Shown: one piece after another, positions 56,601 through 63,400 of the stretch | Position numbering within the stretch: the stretch's first letter is position 1 | Layout: every line of letters begins with the position of its first letter | DNA from: Azolla caroliniana | Taxonomy: Eukaryota; Polypodiophyta | Length of the DNA stretch: 64,000 nucleotides | Reading direction: 5' to 3' | Assembly (NCBI GenBank): GCA_043228905.1 | Contig: JBHGNT010000006.1 | Location: 19,406,001 to 19,470,000, forward strand | The notes under the pieces: generated by a model | Told to the model about the DNA's origin: nothing | What the model saw: the letters and a program-made list of their open reading frames with translations, nothing else | Databases searched by the model: none | Translations under genes and position numbers: made by a program

Positions 56601-57394
56601 AATATGAGAACCAATGGTGCTTGGGTCTTTTCTTGTTAGAACTCAAGAGATACAGGGAGAAGTCGTTGGACAACAATACAGCCAAACACGCTCATCAACA
56701 AAGAACAATCACAACTTATTTTAGTTCTATCACTCCAACTTATGCTACAAGTCAATCAAGGGTTACACAAATGGGCCCCCAACCGGGACATTGTAAAGGG
56801 GTTACGATAGATCAGGTAATAACATCTGTTGTACACGTAGGCCCTGGCCTCATGGACCACAATCTCACCACTCTTGTCATCGACAGATAAAGACCATTAT
56901 CTCAAACCATCGCAAGTGCGTTCCTCGCTTTTGGGGACCTCTCCATTTTTGATTGACTTATGCTAGAGATCTTTTGAAGAGAAAAAGTACAATATGTATC
57001 TGACTTGAGAATCAATACATGTATAGATGACAAGATTTTTTTACTAATGTCTTAATTCTATTTCTATTTACTTTTTTTCTTAGTTATGTTTATTTTGGTT
57101 CGCTGTTCTCAAAGATAAGACAACATTTTAAGATATAATCTCTTGTTCGGTCTTATAGGCCATTTTGGTCCCTTAAAAGATGTTAATATATCTTTCATTC
57201 TTTCTATGTACCATGTTGCATATATATCACAAATTGCAGTCTAATAGTGATTTAAAGTTTGATCGGAAAAATGAATGTCTTTTTTACAGAAAAACTCGAG
57301 GCATGCACACAGCCAGAAATTGCTACTGGACAAGAAAGAGAAGGCTGATTCAAAATTGAGTAGCCTTAAACAACCATTATTGGAAAAGCAATAG
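37459..57394 (+). CDS. DUF21/CNNM-CBS membrane protein, 14 exons, 468 aa
   Basis: Exons: 37459-37487, 38928-39094, 40498-40574, 40657-40740, 41179-41292, 41410-41496, 41574-41645, 41714-41781, 49685-49772, 49864-49937, 50020-50350, 50937-50983, 51134-51197, 57290-57394. All 13 introns are GT-AG, phases agree, and the total of 1407 nt is open to TAG. The protein has a DUF21/CNNM transmembrane domain (about 20-195, with MSGLTLGLMSLDLVEMEVLQ) and a CBS pair (about 217-276 and 288-405, with GHSRIPVYSG and VIGIITLEDVIEELLQEE), split by a polar insert (about 316-378). Plant relatives include Arabidopsis CBSDUF/MGR proteins, linked to Mg2+ export or vacuolar Mg2+ sequestration; CBS domains probably sense nucleotide. 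Ion specificity here is inference. Introns 8 and 13 are swollen by retroelements. Confidence 0.93.
37990..38267. repeat. 139-bp tandem duplication in intron 1
   Basis: TTTCCAATGCAGGTTGAATT and the following 110 bp occur at 37991 and again at 38130 with few differences. Each unit carries a CAG|GTT that mimics a splice acceptor and donor. Confidence 0.85.
38928..39094 (+). CDS. CNNM gene exon 2 (first membrane segment)
   Basis: Encodes EPAASWGTFIDGCVSIILVL and the hallmark GGTMSGLTLGLMSLDLVEME, then QRSGTPEEQKQA. This is the first transmembrane helix and following conserved loop of DUF21. The acceptor is TTTGCAG and the donor GTGTGT. Confidence 0.93.
39095..40497. other. Intron 2 of the CNNM gene
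   Basis: Non-coding. It has a diverged duplication (about 39157-39212 and 39796-39851, both with GATAAT[AG]T[CT]GAAAGTA) and a perfect inverted repeat (40291-40352). Confidence 0.6.
40291..40352. repeat. Perfect 22-bp inverted repeat (hairpin) in intron 2
   Basis: Arms 40291-40312 and 40331-40352 are exact complements (starting GAGACATGATAAAATG) around an 18-bp loop. Outer flanks TTTTATTGTGTGTAT recur in direct orientation on both sides (about 40246 and 40361). This could be a MITE end pair or a small-RNA hairpin. Confidence 0.85.
40498..41781 (+). CDS. CNNM gene exons 3-8 (rest of DUF21 and start of CBS1)
   Basis: Six exons with small introns. They encode AIFPVVKKQHQLLVTLLLCN, LPIFLDNIFNEVVAVILSVT, VIPQAICSRYGLAIGANLVW, RRAQLKALVSIHGQKEGKGG, ELTHDETTIINGALDLTLK and AEEAMTPIESTFSLDIESKL. 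Helices 2-4 lie in exons 3-5. Exon 7 holds the acidic ELTHDE loop that leads to the CBS module. Exon 8 ends inside the Trp codon that is completed at 49685. Confidence 0.93.
42781..43272 (+). pseudogene. LINE reverse transcriptase fragment joined to LINE C-terminal end
   Basis: The frame reads WGIYALYESVSGKVLSPNIL, IVKQGCPLSPTLFGLYIDEI and LLYTDDIVL, which are non-LTR RT motifs (QGCPLSP and Y-x-DD). After 43050 it jumps to sequence that in other copies encodes the extreme C-terminus (REKLL, then CCACAC...ACAATAGATTGGGCAATAG), so about 1 kb of ORF2 is deleted. Found in the sense orientation of the host intron. Confidence 0.75.
43265..44256 (-). mobile_element. 5'-truncated LINE copy, minus strand
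   Basis: Begins at its 3' end with the AGAAAGAAAGAAAGATATATTAACG tail signature and continues inverted through the GACCTCTCCATTC 3' UTR and the ORF2 C-terminal region, to about 44256. The same sequence reads forward at 47455-48430 and 56161-57207. Confidence 0.75.
44335..44815 (+). mobile_element. LINE 3' ends, two short copies
   Basis: 44335-44628 matches the LINE 3' UTR (GGCCATTATCTCCGGCCATC to TTAATATATCTTTCTTTC). 44660-44815 repeats the last 150 bp (AAGATGAGACAAATCTCAAG to CAATATATCTTTCTC). They may be separate insertions or a tandem 3' end. Confidence 0.7.
44862..45235 (+). pseudogene. LINE endonuclease fragment
   Basis: Reads GKHFLALGSAYGFVISNGLS, LDALTCWNPKGGASTIDCLI and RSPSLIPEIREFTIS. 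The ST-x-ID motif before a hydrophobic run is that of the APE-type endonuclease at the start of LINE ORF2. Two similar fragments lie in intron 13. Confidence 0.6.
45190..47132 (-). pseudogene. Antisense Copia remnant in intron 8
   Basis: In order on the minus strand: Gag (47020-46646, SEFDLWKERLLGILFLKDYE, then VWEKLKATCEITTPINQV), zinc knuckle (CYQYGRKDHKKPNC, near 46580-46535), protease (TWIVDSGASFQITPIKECFT), GAG-pre-integrase (MELWHKR, ECQYGKQVKKL) and an integrase piece (MVERYNRPLYERVRCMLSTA). It stops at about 45190 with RT, RNase H and the 3' LTR missing. Stops and shifts make it dead. It opposes transcription of the host gene. Confidence 0.85.
47121..47360 (-). repeat. Primer site and probable 5' LTR of the intronic Copia
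   Basis: Minus-strand TAGTATCAGAGC (47121-47132) is the initiator tRNA-Met primer site with one change. DNA to its right, starting GTGAAAGAGAG, should be the 5' LTR. Its far boundary is unclear and LINE sequence follows. Confidence 0.55.
47455..48480 (+). mobile_element. 5'-truncated LINE copy with ORF2 C-terminus and 3' UTR
   Basis: The frame 47437-48105 reads MTHYKILFTHIGGWIYHQAH, IPLEERIYQLSHQGVEFEEH, RYHCLFKQGFGPLRKVMEYE and CLGLFLLELERHREKF. The HQGVE-x2-EHYVCHHVYEIRGRY portion is the Cys/His-rich C-terminal region typical of LINE ORF2 (one Cys replaced). It has the longest open frame among the copies. The 3' UTR ends in a (TA)n run. Confidence 0.75.
48438..48477. repeat. (TA)n microsatellite
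   Basis: Pure TA run at the 3' end of the LINE copy, in place of the usual CTTTCTTT tail. Confidence 0.95.
49685..51197 (+). CDS. CNNM gene exons 9-13 (CBS pair)
   Basis: Encodes EAMGRILATGHSRIPVYSGS, VKSLLTVRAEAETPISAISI, VPADMPLYDILNEFQKGQSH, the polar insert, then VVIGIITLEDVIEELLQEEI and VDETDEFVDVHKRIR. Exon 11 (331 bp) is the largest and carries the insert between the two halves of CBS2. Donor of exon 9 is GTCCGT and of exon 13 GTGAGT. Confidence 0.93.
51600..52110 (+). pseudogene. Two LINE endonuclease fragments
   Basis: 51640-51790 and 51930-52110 both match the endonuclease piece at 44900-45050 (HGFVIYNGL-, LTCWNPN- and IDYL-like readings), each followed by a CCTTGGGTTGATG block. 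They are in different frames with stops. Confidence 0.55.
52283..52680 (-). mobile_element. LINE 3'-end copy, minus strand
   Basis: Begins GAAAGAAAGATATATTAACG and runs inverted through the 3' UTR to the TGATCTATTGTAACCC block. Equivalent to the start of 43265-44256. Confidence 0.75.
52690..53500. repeat. Intronic duplicated block, copy 1
   Basis: Shares with 54615-55220 the blocks GTAGAAGATAGAA, TTTACTGAAATATCTAAA or variant, ATTATGGG-TTTAACA-ATAGGAG, a CA-rich microsatellite, TATTCAAGATACATAG and CTAAGTCATGG...ATAAA-ACCTATTTAAT. Contains (CA)n at 52900-52915. Part of 53040-53400 is unique to this copy. Confidence 0.65.
53625..53702. repeat. (AC)n(CT)n compound microsatellite
   Basis: AC repeats pass directly into CT repeats, just upstream of the PPR fragment. 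Confidence 0.9.
53886..54599 (+). pseudogene. P-class PPR gene fragment within intron 13
   Basis: A 230-codon open frame with no ATG start contains about five or six 35-residue PPR units: VKPNVQTYNNLINAFVKEGK, IQPNEYAHNFLVEGLCSLGQ, GIVYNVLLKGLCKVRKIDEA, HNPDEYTYNTLVVGACKVGK and VSPSIITYGTLIMFLCRHKR. PPR proteins bind organellar RNA. A complete one would have more repeats and a targeting peptide, both lacking. A 31-bp segment (53886-53916) is repeated inside the frame (about 54045-54075), and a short GGGGTTGTGTTAA duplication lies near the 3' end. It is a captured, rearranged fragment in the same orientation as the host gene. Confidence 0.8.
54676..54975 (-). mobile_element. LINE 3'-end copy, minus strand
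   Basis: Starts AGAAAGAAAGAAAGATATATTAACG and ends at about 54970. TTGAGA occurs on both sides (left near 54675, right near 54977), a plausible short target duplication. It interrupts the duplicated block relative to 52690-52800. Confidence 0.75.
54976..55220. repeat. Intronic duplicated block, copy 2
   Basis: Continues the match to 52750-53480 after the LINE insertion. The first part of this copy lies at 54615-54675. Confidence 0.65.
55615..56135 (+). mobile_element. Degenerate LINE C-terminal/3' UTR copy
   Basis: Blocks TAGAACTCAAGAGACA, GTCAATCGAGGGCTACACAA and ATCTCTCTGCCTTGGATTGG correspond to 47880-48210. More diverged than the neighbouring copies. Confidence 0.6.
56161..57207 (+). 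mobile_element. 5'-truncated LINE copy
   Basis: Frame fragments HYKTLFAHIGVWSHHQTLLY, QCDRAAVNFVTSVKRL, WCLGLFLLELKRYREKSL and ATSQSRVTQMGPQPGH match the ORF2 C-terminus at 47540-48100. The 3' UTR ends TTAATATATCTTTCATTCTTTC at about 57207, only about 80 bp before exon 14. Confidence 0.75.
57290..57394 (+). CDS. CNNM gene exon 14 (C-terminal tail and stop)
   Basis: After a 6.1-kb intron, acceptor TTTTTACAG leads in phase 0 into KNSRHAHSQKLLLDKKEKAD and SSLKQPLLEKQ, then TAG. The basic then PLL-containing tail is plausible for the family, whose C-termini vary. Because CBS2 is complete before it, use of an alternative nearer terminal exon cannot be excluded. Confidence 0.8.
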   Translation, partial: KNSRHAHSQKLLLDKKEKADSKLSSLKQPLLEKQ

Positions 57395-57850
57395 GTACTC
57401 AGAGCTGTAAATAACGACTGATACTGATGAATTACTGCATCAACAATGAACTGCAGAATTTTGGCGTAGAAACTTGGATAGAAGGGTGTTTTCCTAGATG
57501 TGTCTACCTCGTGCACAGTTCGGGGAACTTAGAGAGACACTATTCTAGCAAGTGTTGAGTTCAGTTTTTTTGCAAGTATCGTTTCAGAACAATTTGTATG
57601 TTGTCAATGAGATGATGTATATGGCCAACAAGACTCATGGGAACCTGTGGAGCATTCTCCCTAATTCTACCGTCATAACTGTATTGACCTCAGCAAATTT
57701 ATTTGACGCCCACAAACAACTGAATAAGTGCACACCTGCTCGTCTATGAGATGGATGGCTGTTTGTTTGGATGATGCCCCCTTAAGGATGACATTCTAAT
57801 ATTTATGTGATTCTTTTCCTTTTGCGTGTAATGAGTATTGTATCTGGCTT
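57395..57850 (+). other. Probable 3' UTR of the CNNM gene
   Basis: Unique-looking sequence follows the TAG. No canonical AATAAA was found. T/G-rich DNA near 57810-57850 could lie close to a poly(A) site. The end is a guess. Confidence 0.4.
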
Positions 57851-59842
57851 AGTCATGTCGTGTAGGTGACATATGCTCTTTTTTCCTCATGCTTATTCAT
57901 GTTGTATTAAGCTAGACATGCTCCTCTGTTATTGAGTGTCCTATCAGCCTCCAATCCATAACCCAAATTTATGGGTACTGATGGGTGGAAATTTATAAAG
58001 CCATGCATAGGTACCTATCAGACATGAAATTGGTGTCAGCCACTGCAGTACGAGTTTGTACATACTTTCCTTTTTCGAATGTCAACTTTTTATCATTGTT
58101 GTTGCTAGTTGCATGTTCAAGGATATAATGGAAACCACTGTGTGGTTGAATACATGCTTATGTGAACTTCCATTTATTAAGACATGCATACATGTGCATA
58201 GACACAAAGATTAGCATGATATGGGCGGCACGAGCTATGTAGATTAAAGTTGTAATGTGGTGAGATTTTCTCCGTTAGTCTGAAATATTCAGTCAATAGT
58301 GATGGTGATTGCAGTTAACGGAATGATCGTTCCTAGCATTATTTGTTAAATAATATTGTAATTTGTAGCATCGAATTAGATATTCAAACAGTTGCACCAT
58401 TTCAGATCTTGGCAGTTACACCGTTTCAGATCTCGTCGGTTTATCTTGTACAGCTGATATGTATAAGAATCAATATCCAGGGAGTTAGAATGAGAGAAGA
58501 ATCAATTGACGAACATATATTTGGATAACAAATTGTTTGCAAGTCTATGAGCTCGACAGTGGTGAATATCTTGGACGTTTTTCTTAGAGGAAACGCATTA
58601 GCGACCACGACGAACAATTTTCATTGGCGAATGGGAGTGAACCTGGACCTAAATATCTAGCCAAGGACAAGGATCGACATTCAATTACAACCTGAGGGGA
58701 GACGAGGAGAGAAGGTTGAAGCAATAACACAACCGCCACGAGACAGACACATTAGAACAAGTAAAAAGAATCAAAACATTTGAGTGGAGGAGCAATGGGG
58801 GTATAACCCAAGAAACCTCAAGAAATTCGTTCCAGGAAGTCAATAGTTTGTTGCCATTGAAAATTCTCCACGTTGAGTAAACCGAACTCCCCCAACGGAA
58901 GGAGGGAGCAAACGAATCAAGTGGCAGGAGGAACCTCGAGCAAAGGGTGTAGGAGATTGCATAGATTAGCGGACACTTATCCGAGGAAGAGGCCGACGGT
59001 TCGATCGAAAAATCAGACGAAGAGAGAGAGAGAGAGAGGAGACTGATGAGGAAGAACCTGACAAAAAGAAAGTACGAAGAGGAGGTGAGCTGAAAGGCCA
59101 CAACAGCAGCAGTTCAAAGTTTCTGAGTGTGGACGATAGATATGCCAATCACATACCCTGAAGTCTACCCAAGTAATGATCCTAATATCCATGTGCATAA
59201 CTTCTTAAGCACATGGAGTGCGAAATTTTGAAGTCAAACGCTGGCAGAAGCCGCAAAACGCCAACTAAAAAATCTCGAACTTTCCGTCGATCCTTGAGAA
59301 AGGAAGCAACGGAGGTTTCAATCATATGATTGATAACCACTTCCCCTCGATTCGATTCGATTCGAAGACGTCAACATTGCATTCCTAAAACATTTTCGAT
59401 CCAAAGGAGAGGGATTCACCTCATGTCCTGAACAAGCTTTATGCATTGTCACAAGAGGTCTGCCAAGTCGGTAGCAAACTTCGCATTAAAGTTTGGCCCC
59501 ACATTCAAAAGACTAGAAGTGGCATATAGACCTCCCACATATTCGTGAGAGCACTATGAAGGGTATTTGTAGTAACCTAGGAGGCCTAGATCTAGCAAGT
59601 GCCTCACTCAACGAGATCATTGAGAATGAAGGGAGGATTGAGTATGCTTAATTGCCTTGAGGTTGTGGACCGGAGAAAAGGTTGCGAGATAAGAGGATGT
59701 CTCCGAGAGGGATTCGGATGACGAAGATCGTCGAAGTTGCCCTATGAGCGACTCGATGAACCAACAATTAATGTAGTCAAGGTGAGAGCACGAGGGAGAC
59801 CTCGGAAGATATCTATCTTCCGAAGAATGGAAGGAGCAAAAG
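57851..59842. other. Non-coding DNA between the CNNM gene and the right-hand Copia
   Basis: No gene is recognised. An (AG)n run (about 59018-59040) and a GATTC repeat (59349-59368) are present. The minus-strand frame 59101-58685 is rich in L and S because of CT-rich DNA and has no family feature. Confidence 0.55.
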
Positions 59843-60456
59843 TGTTGGGAATCGTTGCTTCGATTCACCTTCACCGCTCGGCCACAACCGAGTAATCGCG
59901 AATCAATGCAGCAGAAAATAGGAACCAAAGAGAGAAACACACGAATACACAGGGATTAACGTGGAAAACCCTAGATGGGAAAAACCACGGGAGTACAAGA
60001 CTCCAAACCAACACTATACAAAGAGAAGTATACAATGGCGAGCTGCAAGGCGACGACCTTGAGATCGCTGTCCTCGCCACAGGCGGCGGAAATACACAGA
60101 GGCGTCGTCCTCTTCCTCTCTCGCGCTCTATCTCTCTCTCTCTCTCTCTCACGGCTGCTCCCTCGTCACTCCTCTTGAGTGGAAAAACAGAAAAATGATC
60201 AGCAGCACTAAAACAGTTTGCCCTAAGTCATATTTATACATATATGACTTTGGGGCTATTTACAACTATAGCCTCAGGGGCCCATAGCAGACATATTCAC
60301 GGATATGTCCCTGCATTCGGATCGCTCTCCGGGTACATTCGTCATCCGGCTCCGAAGTCGGGGTCTTCATCATCCGGTTCCGAAACCGAAACCGGGCTTG
60401 TCGGCATTCATCTCCGACATCCGACCATCCCATCCGAAGGGACCGTAATCCCAACA
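59843..60456 (-). repeat. 3' LTR of the right-hand Copia
   Basis: On the minus strand the LTR runs from TGTTGGGATTACGG (60456) to ATTCCCAACA (59843), 614 bp, with the terminal TGTTGGGA/TCCCAACA inverted. A minus-strand TATA box (TATAAATA) lies at 60231-60238. A polypurine tract (GTGAAGGGGGAGTT, 60457-60470) abuts it. AAAAG at 59838-59842 would be the left target duplication; its partner is outside the window. Confidence 0.85.
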
Positions 60457-60466
60457 AACTCCCCCT

Positions 60467-63400
60467 TCACTTCGGCATGGGATGTCTTTCCAATCCGATC
60501 CTCTTCCGGCATGCTTCCAGCTTGTCGGGTGTGAGCACCTTGGTCAGCATATCCGACCCGTTCTCGTCCCTGTGGATCTTTGTCAGCACGAACTCCTTGT
60601 CTTCTATCCTTTCCCGGATCCAGTGATATCTTCGCTGGATGTGCTTCGTCCGGGAGTGATAGGCCGCGTTCTTCGCAAGGTGGATTGCACTCTGACTGTC
60701 GCAGTAGAGTCGGTACTCCTCCTGCCGGATACCGAGCTCTCTAATGAAGTCCTTCATCCATATTATTTCCTTGCCGGCTTCAACAGCTGCCATGTACTCC
60801 ACCTCCGTGGTTGACAACGCAACCGTCTTCTGCAGCCTCGACTGCCACGAAACAGCTCCCCCTGCATACGTCATCACATACCCTGATGTGGACCGGCTGG
60901 TATCTGCATCAGCCGACATATCCGAATCGGTGAAGCCGTCGAGTTCGGGCTTACCGGAGCCGAATCGGAGGCACACGTTTGCCGTGCCCTTCAGGTATCG
61001 GAGTATCCACTTGGCCGCGTTCCAATGCTCTTTGCCGGGATTGCTCATGTACCGGCTCACCACTCCGACTGCATATCCTATGTCCGGTCTCGTACACACC
61101 ATGGCGTACATCAAGCTCCCGACGGCTGAGGCATACGGCACTTTCATCATATCCTCCTTTTCAGCCTTTGTCTTGGGACTTTGCTTGCTGGACAGCTTGC
61201 AGTTTGCCGGGAGGGTCGATCCGACCGGTCTTGCTTCCGACATGTTGAACCGGTGAAGCACCTTCGTCACGTACTTCTCCTGTGACAGCCACAACTGCTT
61301 CTTCTTCCGGTCCCGGATGATGTGCATCCCTAGTATTTGCCTCGCCGGACCCAGGTCCTTCATTGAGAAGGTTCGGTGAAGAGCCTTCTTCAGCATCCGT
61401 ATCTTGACCTGGTCCCGTCCGACGATCAACATGTCGTCCACGTACAGGAGGAGTATTAGAAAGTCTCCTCCTTCGAACTTCTTCACAAACACGCAGTGGT
61501 CGGACTGCGTTTTGAGGTACCCTTCGTCGGTCATGAAGGAGTCGAACTTCCGGTACCATTGCCGAGGAGCCTGCTTCAGTCCGTAAAGGCTCTTCTTCAA
61601 TCGGCATACCAGGTGCTCCTTCCCTTTCTTCTCGAATCCTTCCGGTTGCTGCATGTAGATCTCTTCATCGAGGTCACCGTGAAGGAATGCCGTCTTCACG
61701 TCCATCTGTTCTACCTCGAGGTCCATGCTTGCCGCTATGCTCAGCACCGTCCGGATGGAGGTCATCTTCACTACCGGGGCAAATATCTCGTCGAAGTCGA
61801 CGCCCTTCTTCTGCTGAAACCCCTTCACCACGATCCTGGCTTTGTATCTCGGGGGGTTTCCGGCATCTCCCGGTTTCAGCTTGAACACCCACTTGTTTCG
61901 AAGTGCCCGCTTTCCTTTCGGCAACTCCACAAGTTCATATGTGTGGTTCTCATGCAGGGAATCCATCTCGTCCTGCATGGCACTCAACCACCTGCGGCTC
62001 TGGGTGTCATGTTTTGCTTCCTCAAAGCTCTCCGGCTCCCCCTCGTCGGTTAGCAGCACGTGCTCTGGTTCCGGAAATCTCCGGGGGGCCCTTCTCTCTC
62101 TTAGAGGATATCTCCGTTCCGGAGCTTCGGTAACCGGTTCTTCCGATTCTTCTTCATCCGAATCCATTTCGGGATCGGGGCCGGTTCCGGTATCATTTTC
62201 ATCTTCTTCGGCCGGTTCTGTTTCTTCACCGTCTTCGGCCGGATCCTCGAGTGCTAATCGGTCCCTTGCCGGTCGGGACTGCTCCTCGTAGAGTTGATCC
62301 TCACCGGTCGACTTGGAGCTCTTCATCTTCTTCTCCGACTCCCAGTCGGCGAGTGTCTTGTCCTCCATGAAGATGATGTCTCGACTCCTGAATATCTTCT
62401 TGTCGACCGGGTCCCATACTCGGTAGCCGAACTCGTCGTCGCCGTAACCGAGGAATATGCATGGCCGGGTCTTTGGATCTAGCTTTCCTCTCCGGTCCTT
62501 TGCCACATGCACGTATGCGAGACACCCGAACACCTTCAGATGCCGGTAGGACACTTCCTTACCGGTCCACACTTTCTGCGGCGTGTCTCCGTCCAAAGGT
62601 ACTGAGGGTGATCTGTTTATCACGTATGTCGCCGTCGACATTGCCTCAGCCCAAAACCCCTTGGGTAATTTCGCATGCGCCAGCATACTCCAGACCCTCT
62701 CCATTATGGTCCGGTTCATCCTCTCGGCCAGCCCATTTAGTTCCGGCGTCTTCGGCACAGTAAACTCGAGCCGGATTCCCTTCGAGCGACAGTACTCCTG
62801 GAACTGCCCCCGGTATTCCCCTCCGTTATCCGCTCGTATCGCTTTCAGCTTCTTGCCGGATTCCCTTTCCACTCTCGCGTGGAGTTCTTTGAAGACGCAC
62901 AACACTTGGTCCTTTGTCTTCAGCGGTGCCGTCCACAGCTTCCGGCTATGATCATCAATGAATGTTACGAAGTACTGGGCTCCGCCATGTGACTTCGTTT
63001 CTACCTGACACACATCAGTGTGCACCAACTCCAATGGTGCGCTACGTCTCGTCGGTGGCCTTGAGTGGAAGGAGGTTCGGTTCTGCTTACCGGCCAGGCA
63101 ATCGGTGCACTTCTCCAGGTGCACATGCTTCACTGGAATAAGGTTGTCATCTGCAAGCCTCTTCATCCCCTTCTCACTCATGTGGCACAGTCTTTTGTGC
63201 CACAGCTCACCGGCAGTGTCGGCTGCCACATTCAGCTCTTCCGGACATAACCGGGCATTCATCAGGTACAGTGTGTTGTCTTTCCGGGCCCGAGCCACTA
63301 TCAGGCTCCCCTTGCTGAACTTCATTACGCCGTTCCGGATGCTACCTGTGTAGCCTTCATCGTCTAGCCTCCCGGCCGAAATCAGGTTCAATCGAACCTC

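Larger units (their letters stand above)
51198..57289. other. Intron 13 of the CNNM gene, retroelement- and gene-fragment-filled
   Basis: 6.1-kb intron. In order: LINE endonuclease pieces (51600-52110), minus-strand LINE end (52283-52680), a duplicated block (52690-53500), a PPR pseudogene fragment (53886-54599), a minus-strand LINE end (54676-54975), the second duplicated block (54976-55220), and LINE C-terminal copies (55615-57207). Confidence 0.85.

Noticed and set aside
58685-59101. 138-codon minus-strand frame
   Set aside because: The Ser/Leu-rich reading comes from CT-rich DNA with an (AG)n run on the plus strand; no conserved motif or plausible splice partner.
61496-62053. 185-codon plus-strand frame and other plus-strand frames in 60482-63936
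   Set aside because: All lie opposite the long Copia gag-pol frame and are its antisense shadows.
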